Shown here piece by piece: positions 41,362 through 55,800 of a DNA stretch of 64,000 bases. The position numbers and the translations under genes are program-made. How positions within the stretch are numbered: the stretch's first letter is position 1; every line of letters starts with the position of its first letter. The DNA comes from Dioscorea cayenensis subsp. rotundata (taxonomy: Eukaryota > Streptophyta > Magnoliopsida > Dioscoreales > Dioscoreaceae): positions 3,187,928 to 3,251,927 of the forward strand of contig NC_052487.1 in NCBI RefSeq assembly GCF_009730915.1, given 5' to 3'. The notes under the pieces are model-generated. The model was not told where the DNA came from, ran no database searches, and was given only the letters and a program-made list of their open reading frames with translations.

Positions 41362-44300
41362 TCATAACTGTTGATCTAGAACAGCATCTGCCAGGGACGG
41401 CGAAGATGAACCATTGTATTTGCTGGGAACTGGTGTGTTCCGGCGAGACTGGCGCTTCGTCGGTACTAGAATTGTCTCGAGCTCTTTTTCGTTCTCGGCT
41501 GATAAACTATCATCGTCGTCTTCATCTTTGAACACTGGATGGATATATGCATTCAAAAGGTAGCCCTTCAAGTCGAGATTTGGCTCCTTGGTCCGTTCCC
41601 GAGTATCCTGTCTCAGCGCTTCCTGAAATAGAAAGTTCGCGGAATTAGTTCATTCACTCACACTCACAAGTAAATAAATGACTGCAGAGGTTTACTTTGT
41701 GAAGTACCTGCAGTGGGTATCTCTTGAAAGCGGGCTCGTAACGGTTCTTACAGAACCAATGAAACCAAATGGTTAATACAGGAAGAACAACGAGGAAAGG
41801 TGTTGATTGAGCAGCTCCTTTTGTGCTTAACAAGCCCATAAGAAGCAACTGAGATATAACGAGAGCGGTGATTATTCGTCCATGGACATCCGGCCAAAAT
41901 GCACCTCTGCTCTCGTACTCTTGATTGTAGACGTTTATAATCTAAATAAAGAAAGCTTTGTTAAAGCATAATACTGAAATACAAATCAACATGATCATAC
42001 CTTTGAAAAACTAATGAGATTTTATAACTTATAATGACAAAAGAAGAACATTTGCCTCTAAAACTTTCGAAGTCGTATATACAAGGAACACTAAAAGATA
42101 TGGGAAATGAAAAAAAAAAAAAAAATTATTCGAAGGAAGAACAAAGCTGTATACCTGATGGCGATACACAATGTATGCCATAGCGAAGAAGACGATGATG
42201 AATGGTAGTAAAAAGGGTGTCACCACAGCATAGACTAGGCCAAGCAAGAAGTACAATTGTATTTGTGGCTCGGATGTGTCGAAACCAATACTTCCGGGAT
42301 CCATTGCTTCTTCCCTATCCTTTTCAGTCTTAACCAAGAACATATCCTTCAATTTAAAGATTATCAAAGGTTTTAACCTCATAATCTCCCCAGCAATTCC
42401 AGACCAACCATCAACCATGATGTAAGTTATAAAGAAAGTTGCTTTCATTGGAATAGAAACACCTATTGTTTTTGGAATTCTGTATCAACAACAATTGAAT
42501 AAAAATAAGTTAGCATTATCAATCCTGGTGGAAATAGATCATTTAAAAAAATGTGAGATGAAAGCTAATTAAATTATTTCGTGATAAATGCAGGCATGGT
42601 TTGTGTTATAATTGCAATCAGTTTAAGAAAATTAATCAAAAGTTATGATCAATGCAGGGCCCTTACTAAAGTGTTTGTCAATAAACTATGATGACATATA
42701 TTCATTTTCTAAATTATTCTTCCAAACAAAGAGCTACTCTAAAACTATAAGAACAGCAAGAAGTAATCCCTATGTTGTCTTTTTAGCTTTTCATTGGTTC
42801 ATAAAGCCATTGATAACTCAATATAAAGCCAACTCCTACCATAGAAATGAACATGGGTGAAGTTGAGCTACTACTTATGATTAAATCTTATAAGAAATAT
42901 AAAAAACTCGTTTTCAGAAAAGAATAAATGTATACTTGAGTGAAATAGGTACAGCAACACATACTCATTTGCTGATTGATGAATAAAACTGTCTAACTGC
43001 TGAAAAGCTGTTCCAGCTATTATGCTCCCGAGAAATACATTTACTAGTAAGAAGATGTAATATTTGGATGCAGATCTTCTCTCAAGAGCTGATATAGACA
43101 CCAATCCTTCAAACTTCGACAGCATCATCAATATAGTTGGCAGCAGGATGAGAAAGATCTTAAGAGCAATCCCAGGAAGTAGACCCTGGATAAATGGCTT
43201 TATGAACTTTCTGCCAGGACAAAGATAAAGCCCGTCAAAAGTAATTCCAAAATTATATGATAAACATCAATCAAAATTTTGCATGTTAACTTGACGGTAT
43301 AACAAAGAAGGCATATAAAGGAAAATATCTAAAGTGCTACCCCAAGAAGGCTTCTAGAACATGCGCAGCAAGAGCTCAAAAATAATGAGAATAAATGACT
43401 TTGGTGAACTTTCTACAATGAGAATTTTGCATGCAAATGTTGTTATCATATATATTCTCTATTCCATTCAGGCACTCAAAGTCACTAACTGGTATATCAT
43501 CTGGTTGAATCTATTTTTCAGGTTCTAAGATAAGCAGGTAACATGATTTGAGAATAATGCCATAGAACAGCCACAGATGAACAAGACATATGATGGCAAA
43601 TAAGACAGAAAAAGGTGTGGAAGGAAGTTCGTAAAGGCTCAGTTATTAAAAAACATCAAACAATACAAAAAGCAATGCTAACACATATAATTAGAGCAGG
43701 AAGCCATGAAATTAACCTCAGCATCATACTTACATGTCGATAAGAGGTCTCAAAAATGGAGCAATCTTCTCAATCCCCTCAAGGTTAGCAAGAGACTGAA
43801 CAAATGCAATGGGGATCATGAAGAAGAAGGTCAGAAAGAAAAATGCCACTGCAGCAATTAATTTTCTAAGCGTCAGGAGCACAAATGGAATAGCTAGGTT
43901 CTCCCAATATACATCACGGGGTTCTGGAGCCCACTCAGTCAACCAGATGGTTGGATTTCTGCATTGTTGTGTCTGAGCACAAACAGCTGCCCCCCACCGA
44001 GTCCTAAATGAAACAAATGCTGCTGGCATAATACTCTTGGGGTTTCCTTTCGTCTTCTCACGGAGAATGGTTTCCTAAACAACATTACAATGAAAATGTA
44101 ATTATTCAGTGGTTTATGTAAATGAATTAACTACCACAAAAGGAACATATAAAGAGATACCTCTTTTGATAGCCTTTCAATTTCTTCTCTGTAAAAGTCT
44201 ATAGCATCCACCTTCTCACCGCTTAATCCAAGAAAACCAGTCTGTTTCATACAACAGTTTGTGAAATGCAATATTACATAATAATATTAGAAAACAAACA

Positions 44301-47300
44301 TAATAATCTCATAAGATAACTGAATATAAACTTCAACAAAAGCAGCATTACATATTTTATGTTTTTAACCTTTTTGGTTGGCCTTTTAGTAGGGTTCTTT
44401 TCATATCTCAGTTCATTGTAGGCTAGCCAATTCTGCTTTGATTTCTTCTTCTTCACAAGTTTTTGAAGCTCATTAGCATTGTAGACAACCTGCAAAACAT
44501 ATCCTTCATAAGGAATGATAACAAGAATATGTTGAAGATGAATGAGACTGCCTACAGTTAATAAGGAATAAAAAAACAGATCAATGCTGCTATGCAACAT
44601 GTAAATATGCTCACAGAAAAAAATTATGACACATGGCAGAAAACAAAAAAAATCCATTTCACTGATCAACTCCTAAAGCGAGAAGAATTCTAGCAATGCT
44701 ATAAGATACATTGTCAATAGTAACATGAGAGAAAGAAAGCAAGGAGAGGAGACAGAAGTGTCACAGAACAACCACCCCTAAATCATAGATTCATAATCAC
44801 CATTATGAAGTATACAACAATAGTGTGCTTTGAGAGTCAAACATAATAAGAAATTTACAAGACTGGCAAAATGCTTGTGTTTTACAGTTCTGGTAAGAAT
44901 TCTAACCTCAAAACTTGCCAGTGTAATGAGCATTGTTATATGTTTATCATGAAGCAAAACAAACCAAAAAATGAAGAAATAAGACAGAACTAAAGGGCCT
45001 TAGATAATAACGATGATGTGATGGTTATATTTCTGTATTTAAAAAAAAAACATTAAACCCTGAATGTACTGAGAAAAGAACATTGCCAGTGTGAAGGAAC
45101 AAACAGAAAAGGAAATATAAACAATTCTGGAGTAACACTACAAATTGTCAGCTACAGATAAGCTCCTATCATGCTAGTCATTCGAAGCAAGCATTCAAGC
45201 AATCCAATGCTTCATGCTATTGATTATCTTTGGTGATAGGGGTAGGGCAAGAAAGTTAAACACCAAAGAAGAAACACTTTGACAATGAAAAGAATAACAT
45301 TATTACATCCACAAGTAGAAATATCAAAATCTTCAGGATTACCAATATCTTAAATGCGTCAATACAAACAGCAAAGCCTTTAGTTGCCAAAATTAAGGTC
45401 GATCATAGCAGCAAACCTGATGAGTTAGATAGTGATCAGAATGATTGACAAGAAAAAAATGCTCAACAAGCTCGCTGACAGATTCATCTGGGTCAGGGGG
45501 AACATTTCTCACAAGTACCTACACCAAATCAAAGAGATCATAAAGATATATGTCCTATGTTGAGAACCTGGCTTCCAGTTAATATTAACATATGTATGTT
45601 ACTTAGTAGTCATTAAAATTTGCATTCCACCACAATTTTTTAAGCAAACAGTGCTCATCTAATGATAGTTTTAACTAGGTTATTTGAGACAAATATATTA
45701 AAAAGGCAAATGAAAATCTCTCAAATCATTTGCAAAAGGAAACTAAATACTATTAATGGATAGCAAGCCAAGATGAACTCACAGTAAATTGATCCGGACG
45801 ACGTTTCTCTGTTTCAAGAAATTGCAGCCTCATAGATGCAACTATCTCATACTCCTTAAGTAACACATAGCATGTCCAAAATGTGAACACATATGCCATC
45901 ACCAGATGAGCAAAAAACCTGCTTTGAAGAGAGAAAATCTTGCCTAAGTGTGAACTATATATATGTATATAGATGGCACTGCGATTAAAGTAAACATCCT
46001 GGAGTAGGATGGGAAAAAAAATGCCAGTCAGCACTTTTAAAAGGAATAAATCATAAAGATGAACAGAAAGTTGCAACTACATTCTAGTTCTTTTCATGAT
46101 AAGTCCTCTAAAAATGTAAGTGCTTCCAATTTCCACTGCACCACCTCTATTCTTTCAAACCTTTCATTTTTCAACAGACAGCTCCATCTCACTAATTCAA
46201 CCAGAAGTCCAGAACTAAAAACCTAGTTTTAGCATGATTCACAAATCAAGTCACTCTAAAACAGGCCACTATAAAACATTAAACTGAAGCGACATAGAAG
46301 ATTATATATACTTTTCAATATAATCCTTACATAGTTTACTTGTAAAAGAATAGACAACAATGGACAAAGGACAACTGGCCAGATCACCATAAGCAATGTA
46401 TTGACATATTATCTCCTTTATTATATTTCATCTAGGATGATTCACCCTTTTTCCCTTCGGAGGTGATAGAAAGTGAAAAAAGTTAAGCTAAAATTTCAAA
46501 CTTCTCCCAATAAATGTACATCTGATCTGGTATTATGTCACATGTGTAGGGAAAGTGTCCATTTAACAATGTCAACAAAATAGTTACCTATTATCCAATA
46601 CTATTTCATCAGGCCGAGAAGATTGGCAGAATTATCACAGGAAACAACAAAATTACTGAAGAGTATACATATGTATATATATCAAACAAGCAGAAAGGAA
46701 GTATCATTGATTCACCACTTGTCTTGAAATTCATAGACTCACCTTTGAGATCCCTCAGGAATATTTGATATGGAAAGCTTGTCAATGTCACTATAAACTA
46801 GTTTTGTTCCATTATCTCTAGAAAGTTCCAGAGTCTTATTTGTCCAATTTACTGGGACTAGGACAGCAAATGCCAGGAATGTGATCGGAATAAAGATTTT
46901 AAGCCTGCAAAGAGAAAATGTCATCAAAGCACAAATATAAATGATTGTGCAATGTAAACATGGAGAAAATTGACCGAGGTATAAAAGTTGGCTTAATTAA
47001 TTCATGGGAAGAATCATTGTTGACCATAAAAATAGTTCAGACTCAACTCCCTATCAGATTATGACCTGTTAGTATATATATAAATATATACATATATATC
47101 CTAATGTTTATTTGGGTTTGTATCAGACTGCCAGCTCAGGTGGCACTTTGACATGGGATAGTATAGCAGAGACTCCTGCACTTAATAGTAAGCATCATCA
47201 CGCATCAAACCAATACAGCATAATCTGTGACCTTTCCTGATGCTTTATTTGAAAGAAGCAAGAGTTGGCTGGGCTCTATCTTGTGATCTACAGAATCTTT

Positions 47301-47833
47301 CGATAATGATTGAAAGTGAAATGCCTCCCCGAATGATACAAGTAGAAACCCCAAGTTAATAACCCATTGGGCTTTTACAAAGGACAGGTAGACTTACTCT
47401 TAGTATTACCATTGTAACACACAGTCTCTTAAAAGGACAGCCGCAAACAAAAAAATTGCTCAATTAATAAAATGTATTGAAAATAAATCAATTTTTAAAA
47501 AATAGAATGTAGGGACTAGGGATACCCGATTAAGTATATCCTTAAATAAACTGCAGAGTCAAGTCCTGCATGTTCAATCAGCTCAGGTTCAGGCATCTTA
47601 AGCGCCGCAGGCACCCATTCCAGAATCCTAAGATATGATCTCCACTCCAAATTGACAAATTTCTTCACACCAGAGTGATTAGGGGAGATTCTTACACCCT
47701 TTAGATACCATTTTGGAAAATAAACCATGTCAAACGTAGGCTGCAATCTTAGGAACGCAAAAGCGACCAAGAATACAACAACACTGATAATGTTGACAGC
47801 TGCAGCAAATCCAATATCACCAAGAGTAGCCAT
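41362..47833 (-). CDS. OSCA1/CSC1-type hyperosmolality-gated calcium-permeable channel
   Basis: Eleven coding exons in transcript order: 47833-47526, 46904-46743, 45918-45783, 45518-45417, 44489-44370, 44241-44161, 44074-43734, 43210-42965, 42479-42155, 41941-41708 and 41622-41362. They encode 771 residues, the length typical of OSCA1 proteins. The N-terminus (MATLGDIGFAAAVNI then FAFLRLQPTFD) matches the clade. NIPEGS, the cytosolic RNA-recognition-like part (RRPDQFTVLVRNVPPDPDE) and the DUF221 channel core (FVQSLANLEGIEKIAPFL; IMVDGWSGIAGEI; DREEAMDPGSIGFDT) are intact. OSCA1 forms dimeric mechanosensitive cation channels in the plasma membrane that open on osmotic stress. The C-terminal tail has an acidic run (DEDDDD) followed by the conserved PTKRQSRRNTP. 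The start codon agrees with the family. Confidence 0.97.
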
Positions 47834-48960
47834 GGCTGCTTCTCAAAGAAGGGTAGCTCAAATATCACTGTAAATTAAAAATCACAAAAAACGAAAAATT
47901 AGCAAGAATCACAACATATTCCACTAGCATCTCTGATAATTCATACGTAAAAATAAATAGGGACAGGTTCCTAAGCCCATGTTTGACACTAATTGTCATT
48001 TTTCCTCAAAATTAACCAAACATTGAGATAAAACTTAAGTTCATCTTCTTTCTTCATGAGGTGATTCAAAGGCAATGTGGCCTTAATGCTCTGCATAGCA
48101 AGAAAAAATGGAGCACCCATCCTTCAACTCCATCAAACAAAAAAGCTAAAAGAAAAACACTTCAAGTATTCACATAACCACACCTAAAACTGTTCCATTT
48201 TAATTAGACAAACTCATCAAAAGATTCTTCTTAGCAGTACCAATAAATCACCTAATGAGATGCCTTCAAATCAAACAACAGTCATCAAGAACACCAGCAC
48301 CAAAACATCAAAATTCATCTCTAAACCCTCCAAAACTAAATAAATAAAGCTAAAACAATTCACCTAATGGCATACATTCAACATTACCATGAACCAATAA
48401 AGCACCAACAACAACACCAACACCAAAACACCCAACTTTCACACCAAGCACTAAAATTCAACTCCAAAACCCACCAAGAAATCCACAACCAGCCAAGATC
48501 CACAACAAACCACCACCATCCACTACACCAACAAAGAAAACCAAGCAAACACCAAGCACATACCTCAAGAACACCAACCAAGGCCCAAAAAACCAAATTT
48601 CCAACACAAAGAAGCAAAAAATCATAAATTTAAACAGATTCAAACCTTGAGAAGTCAGCAAGCCGCAACTCACCAACCAGATCTCCGAGAAGAGTAAAAG
48701 AAGCAAAGATAATGGAAAACAACGAAGCAAACACGGCTAGGCCACTGCTTGAACCAAAGGAAAAGCGAAAACGTGATGAATATCTCTACCAAACCCTACA
48801 GAGTAGTCCTCGCGGCCATGAAAACACTAACTACAACGTCTTCCTTTCCTCTTCGTTGAAACCAAGCATGGATGATTCCTATCTCTATCTTTCTCTCACT
48901 CTTGAACTGAGATATGAAGCAAAAGGAAATATAAAAATAAATAAATAAGATTTTGAAGAG
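47834..48960 (-). promoter_or_regulatory. Leader with 5' UTR intron of the OSCA1 gene
   Basis: Read on the minus strand, TTACAG (47868-47873) is a good acceptor shortly before the ATG, and CTCAAG then GTTTGA (exon end 48646) a fair donor. This gives a leader intron of about 778 bp. A non-coding first exon would lie around 48650-48900. The + strand here has a long His/Gln-rich open frame (48367-48627) caused by CAA/CAC-rich composition; I do not regard it as a gene. Confidence 0.4.
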
Positions 48961-51753
48961 AGAGAAAAAAAAAAAAACGTTTCTTTTTTAATTTTAAAAT
49001 GATTTTGTTGTGAGTGGGACCCAGGAGTTACTGGAGGAGTTTCACCCGGAAACGTAATTTTAATTAATTCTTTTAATTAATTTGGTTATTTTGCAGATAT
49101 ACCCCTGTAGATTTTGTTAATTATATCTCAAACAACATTGCTTCCATATACTCTCTTTGTTAATTTTTTATCTATTATAAACCTGTGTTTCTTTTTATTT
49201 ATCACATTTATTATTTTTTTTCTAAAATTACCCTAACACTCTATTTATTGTTCTTTTTAAAATTTAATATGAGAAAAATATAAAGATAAAAATTAGGGGT
49301 AATTTTGGAAAGATAACTAATTTTTTATTAAATTATGTGAAATAACCAACTTTCTTGGTATGTGAGATTCGGTTATTCACGACAGATAAAAAAGAACAAA
49401 GAGAGTATTAAAAAAAACCTATTTTATTAAATATATATATATATATATTGACAAATATGACTAGCGCATTCTACCCATTCACTCTCACTCAATCACTAAA
49501 ATCTTGAATTACAAACCGCACCCAACCACCCACAAATAGAGAATTGTTATCACCAATGTGTTTTGCGGGATTAAAAGTTTCCACATCAATGTCTTTTTTA
49601 TAGTATGACAAATATTTTTAAGTTATGAATTTTTTTACTATCAAGAAAAATATTGGTATACTTCCAAAAAAAAGATTAATAATTTTTTTTAGTTTTTGTG
49701 TTAATATATTTTCAGAAATTATAAAATCGCTTTACATAGTGAAAATATTAATAACTGAATATTTCAATGAATATACTCTTAATATTAAAAAAATAATCCG
49801 TTTTACAAAGTAGTATATGTAATTTTAAAAAAAATCATATACACTGGGAAATATCAAAAGTAAAAAAAGTAATTTATGTCGGCAAGGAAACGGGAAATGG
49901 GGGAAACGAGTGGGAGCCGCGTGGGAACCCAAGAAAGCGACGCGTGTCAAGCTATGTCACACGTTAGTTGGATATGAAAACGATGCTTAAAACAAGGGAC
50001 AAATGAGCACGAGGACCACATGATTGCCCCGAGATTAGTGCTCCATAAAAGATTAACGGCTCACGTTGTTCAGCGAGGTATTCGTTGGAGATTTATTTTT
50101 TTCAAAAAAGCATGGGTTGGACACATGAGTGCATGACCGTTGATGATTTATTTAGTTGGTGGCTCATTTATTTGATTATGTGGGTCCCATAATTTATTAT
50201 TTTTTATTAAAAAATTTATATATATATATATAGATTTTTTTATTTTAAAGTTAAACTTGTGGTTTAGTTCTATGCCACATCTCTTGAGAAACTTAAATTA
50301 TAAATAAATTGGATTTTTTTTTTTTTTGCATATACATCCTTATATAGTTATATGTATAACTATCAGTCAAATGAAATATTGTATTTTAAAAAAATATTTT
50401 TTAAATTAAAAAAATGAAAATACTGATTTTTGATCTATCAACAAAAAAAAATATCAATGGTTTGTGTAAAAGTATATGAATTTTGATCCAGTGGACTCAA
50501 TCTAATAATTACTACAGAACAAAGACGTGACTCATTTTTAAACTCTTAGCCATGTGTTTACAAATTTTTTTTAATTATATAATATAAGGATATATTAATA
50601 ATTATTTTAAAAAATCCATCATTGTTATTATAGAAATTATTAAATTAAGGTAATTTAATGGGTGAAATTGAACCACATCTCAATTTTATAATAAATATCG
50701 TAGAACCGATTATTATGTGGGACCATCTCTCATGCATACATATGAACACCCACAATTATATATATATTTTTTTGCATGGATACATTAGTAAATATTTGTA
50801 AATCTTTTTTATCGTAAATTACTTGGGTTAGTAGTGGATGAGTGCGTTTTAATTGGATCCTTTTATAGCATTATTTGACTTGAGAGGTAATCCAATACTT
50901 TAATTTAATGTTTTGACAATGAGATTATATATATATATATTACAAAAGCTTATTAATATGTTTATCACGCGTGTTAATGTTTCAAACGTGTCTATCAAAA
51001 AAAGAAATATATATACATAAATTAATGCCTTAATGTTAGAAGGTGTGTAACATCATTCATACCTTAATTTCTCCATTTAAAATAATATATGTTAATTTTA
51101 TATATACACCGGCTTTATATTGGAGTTTTTAAAATTTTGTGAGGAGTTTTGAGGTAATATCATATATAAATTAATATAATTAAACAACTCATACCATAGA
51201 AACTAATTTATACTTTAGATTTCAAAAGTCTTATAATATTTATTACATAAATAATTAGGTGTAATTAATATTTTTTAATTATTAATATTATAAGTAATAT
51301 AAATAAAAACTTAAATATTATTAAAAAAATTAAAATTGTTTTTTAAAACACTCTCGAAGTAGATTATACATAAATATTAAAATTTGATATATAGGAAAGA
51401 AAAGGAAAATATAAAAAGGTATAATGGTAATTTTAGTTTTATTTTTATTGCCATCCACCTCATTTAAAATTAAGGTGGCTTAATTATTTTTCTTTATATT
51501 TTTTAAGTTATATATATATATATTTAAGTAGATAATACTAGTTCTCACTAATTGTTAAGAAAAAACATTATAGTTCTTCACACTCTTATTTTGGATGACT
51601 AATAATAAAATATGATTTGAAATTTACACAATTAATTCATGATAATATTAAATAAAGCTAATGTAAACACCAACATGCAACATGTAACTTTGCATCAGAA
51701 TTATTTAAGAAAGTTCAACATTTCCGGAACCTGTCATTATGATGTCAAATCAA

Positions 51754-51794
<41 letters not shown>

Positions 51795-52816
51795 AAATAA
51801 AGCTCCTTTTTCATACTTTATTATATAAATTTAATATATAATTGAAAAATCCAAAGTAAAGGGAGGGATCCACATGTAATGAAGGTGGGAAGTGGCTCCC
51901 ATGCATCTCCATTCCATGTTCATTGACAACAAACAAGAGCATATTTAATAATATCAACTTTGTTTGTTACTTAAAACCATGGCCACCATGTTCCCAACCC
52001 CTATCCATTCATGTCCATTAATTAAACATTTTAAGAATATAATAATAATAAAAGACAAAAGATATTTTAATCCTTTTCCTTTAAACAAATAAATTGGTTT
52101 CAATATTATTCATTGTGTTTGTTTGTTTGTGTTCATGCTCTTATAACTAATCTTTAATGTCTCAACAACTAATCCAAATAACAAGTCATTGTTCATTCTT
52201 ATTCTTCAATTGTTTCAAACGGGCCATCAATAAACCTCTCTTTCTTTGTAATCTAATAAATCTATATATATAGACGACTCTTATGGACAATAAGATATAT
52301 ATATGAATGTCTATTATCAACCATTAGATCTTGATCCAATGACCAACATTAATGAACAATAATTAATACAATAACAAATATAATAATTACTGTTAAACAG
52401 TATATCACAATACTACTGTTCATCAATATCAATAGTTGATCAAACAGTGTGATCAAACAGATAATTAGACATTCATAGATTTCTCCATAGGTTTAGCCAT
52501 ATATGTAAAAGCCTCGAGATAATGGATCTATATATATATATATAATTTTTTATAGGAGACAATCTAAACATTTAGAAAATAAATTTGAAAGAAAAAGAAA
52601 AACACAAATCCAAACCATTAATTTCACCCACCAGAAGCAAATCATGTGATACTTAAAAGTCTGAGACTTTGCATTCTTATATAATGCAAGATAACAAGTT
52701 CATATGGTTTTACTGCATTCAATCTCACAATAAACTTATATTAAATAATTTCAATGTCTTTTAGAGATGCTCTGCATGAGCTTTATTAAAAATAGGATGA
52801 TTCATCGATAAAAGCT
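48961..52816. other. AT-rich spacer with an isolated GC-richer patch
   Basis: About 3.9 kb between the OSCA1 leader and the 3' end of PEAMT. At 49880-50095 a GC-richer patch carries CGCG and ACGCGT words (GCCGCGTGGGAACCC, GCGACGCGTGTC) but no gene follows it. A (TA)n run lies at 51758-51785. No coding region is supportable. Confidence 0.5.
52263..52543. mobile_element. TA-flanked hairpin-ended miniature element, copy 2
   Basis: About 280 bp between TA runs (52263-52272 and 52530-52543). The left end has ATAGAC...GTCTAT as an inverted pair and the phrase AACCATTAGATCTTGATCCA. The inner part contains AT-rich ACTGTT/AACAGT repeats. The plan is shared with the elements near 10268 and 58456. Confidence 0.4.
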
Positions 52817-55800
52817 TCATTTCTTTATGGCAAAGAAGAGGCCCCATTTCTGCTCACCATTTGATGTCCTCTTTAGCTTTGCTTTCCATCCATCCACAAT
52901 TTCATTATAATCTTCCTGTAAAGTAATTGTTCAGATATTGTCGGATAAGTCGAACGAAGACCACACAAACAAACTTATTATCCAAATTGCTCACCTCCGA
53001 GAAATCATGAATAAATGCATCTTTATCCCTTTCGACAGCATCCAATTCTCTTTGAAGAACTTGCATAAACTGAATTATAAGTTTCAAAAATAAGTTTCAT
53101 TGCCAATATGTTATAAGACATACATAAAGTTCAGATAGACGAGAACCTGATCAGTTCGATCTTCTGCTACAACCTCGTGAAAACCAGCATTCTCAAGCAT
53201 CTGAAATGTCGGTAGGTAAATCACTATTTCAAAACACAAAACACAGATGCAGGAAAATGGCAAATTGATACCTTGCTGTAACCCTTGATATCATGCAGAT
53301 CATATCCTCTTTGTTTGATGTATTCAGCGAATCCTTGGGATGGTGTTCCAGAGCTTCTGCAGTAGTCACTTATCAGGACCTTTCCGCCCGGTTTCAGCCA
53401 CTTGAAGAACTTTTTAAACAATGATGGTTTGTCCTAACAGATCGAGAACAACCAGGTTAATTCCAAACGAGTATGAGCATACAAAAGTTTGCTGTAATTT
53501 CTTTCAATGCATACTTGTATGTGCAAGAGAGTGTCACGGCTGTAGATCACATCAAATGAATTATCCAGATATGCTTTCTTCGTGCAATCTGCAACCTCGA
53601 ATTCAACAGAGCATTTACGGCCAATGGCACTTTCAAGAGCAAATGAAACCATGTTTACGGAGAGATCAATGCCGACAACGTTGACATCAAAGTTCTCTGC
53701 CATGTAAAAGTCACCTCCTCCAATGCCACACCCTACATCAAGGACTTCCTGCCCAGGTTTGAGTTCCAGCTTTGCAACAAATTCTTTCGTGGTTTCTGAT
53801 TTAGAAAAAATGATGCATTTAGTGCTACTACTACACGAGGGAGAATAACCGATTGCAAATAAATAAATATTTAGTTGAGACTTGTGTCAAGTTGTTTAAT
53901 GATTCTGTTGCATGCCAGAGATTTGTAGAATGCTGAATTCATTGTTTGCACATAGGATAGATGACCATCATCAAAAAGATCAAATTGACATTACTATGAA
54001 TTGATAACTAATGTTTGTAAGCATACCAATTCCCCCTGTGCTCACAAAACCTTCTCCAAATATACGTTCATAGCGCAAGATTCCATTGGCTTTATATTGT
54101 ACATTATCCAAAAATCGCTGGAAACCCCTATCATCAGTTGATCTGACCTTTTGCCACAACCAGCATATCTAAATAATATGAAAAACTTCCTGTATTAAAA
54201 AACCTTGCCAGAGCAAACTAAACAAAATGAAGTAAAATGCAACTACTAAAATATAATGATTCAAATGGGGAGGACCTGATTTTGATTTTTTTTGTTCCTC
54301 ACATATGCTCCAATGCACTTGCAAGTGATGAGAGATAGCTCAAAAGAATCATCAAAGCTGTTGCAAGTATGATAATTTTTGAAGATCTGCAATATACCAA
54401 GTATTTTAACATAAACCGATCACTGATGTTAATTTGAAATCCTCAGAAACAAGAACTCTATTGAGTGGACCACTCTTGAACCATCAATAATTGATTCTAT
54501 CAGATAACGCAGGAATCAGATAAGTAATATTTCACAAATAAATAGGCACTAATGTTACATTAATTCAATCTTTGGTCTAATGGGAATATAGAAGAAAAAG
54601 ATGTCGATTTTTACAAGAAAAATAAAATGATTCTCTTTCACCTCGCCTTTCTTCTTGGTATTGTACCCAATGATAGATTCAGGAAAAGATTGTGGATTGA
54701 AAAAAGTCATGTGAGAAAGTGAATTTTGGCAATGTTTTTCTCTGATATATCAAACAAACAACAGAAGGCATAGTAACACAGTAAGTAGGTAAAAAGGAAC
54801 AAAATCATTTTCTTACCTGGGTGTAAAACCTTGGTTCCCGGTAATGTGTGGGATTGATTTTCCTCTTGGAATCCCCAGATTGATGGAAACAAGATTCTCT
54901 GAAGAAAATAAATCCTCCAACTTTTACCCACTTTACCATCCTTTCCACCAAATTCTCAACCTTGATAAAAAAAATCAAATTTTCATCACAACAAACAGAA
55001 CAAGAATGTAAACTGAAAATGCGAACTCAACGTCAAGTATCAACTTGACCCATCTCCTAGAACAAATTTATTTATATATCCAAGCTAGTTTCATACTTCC
55101 GTAGTTTTCTTTGTGATACTTTAATTTTAAGACAATTAAAGCACTTCTTTTAAATTTGGAATATCAAGCAAGTAGCCAGCACATGGAAATGAAGTACCTC
55201 ATTATCAGACAGATACATTAGGAGCCAGTTTGAGAAAATCAAATCCACAGATTCAGCTTCCATCTTCAACTCTGGGGATGTTACATCAGCACACATAAAC
55301 TCCGTATTTCCAAAATGCCCATTTACACTTTCATTCTGCAAAAATTATAGAAAATATAAAAGTTTGCATGAGTGAATTCTTTAGCATGTCCCAGATAGGA
55401 TTGGGAACACAGTTAAATTTCATGGATTAACAACTTCAACAAAGTGCTGAACACATAGATTCGCAGATGTCAAGAGTATTACCTTCTTGATCACACTTTC
55501 AATGAAATCAAGTGCTAGAACATGACCAGCCACTTTTGCTAATTCACCGGTAAATCGACCAATACCAGCTCCTAGCTCCAACACAGACTTTCCTTCAAAT
55601 GGTGGAAGTAGAGAAAGTACCTACAAAACAAAGGCAAAAATATCAGGACCTATGCTAACGTAACATAATTTGGGAAGCACAATGGCAGAATAAAGAGACA
55701 CATCTTGCTACACCCTAACTAACAGTCACTCAAGGTAAATAATCTCCTGTAACAGGTGCCAATTGCTTATTCATGACACTCTCATACATCTGATCGCTAC

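Noticed and set aside
48367-48627. 86-codon His/Gln-rich frame on the + strand
   Set aside because: It results from CAA/CAC-rich composition inside the leader region of the minus-strand OSCA1 gene and has no family or promoter signal.
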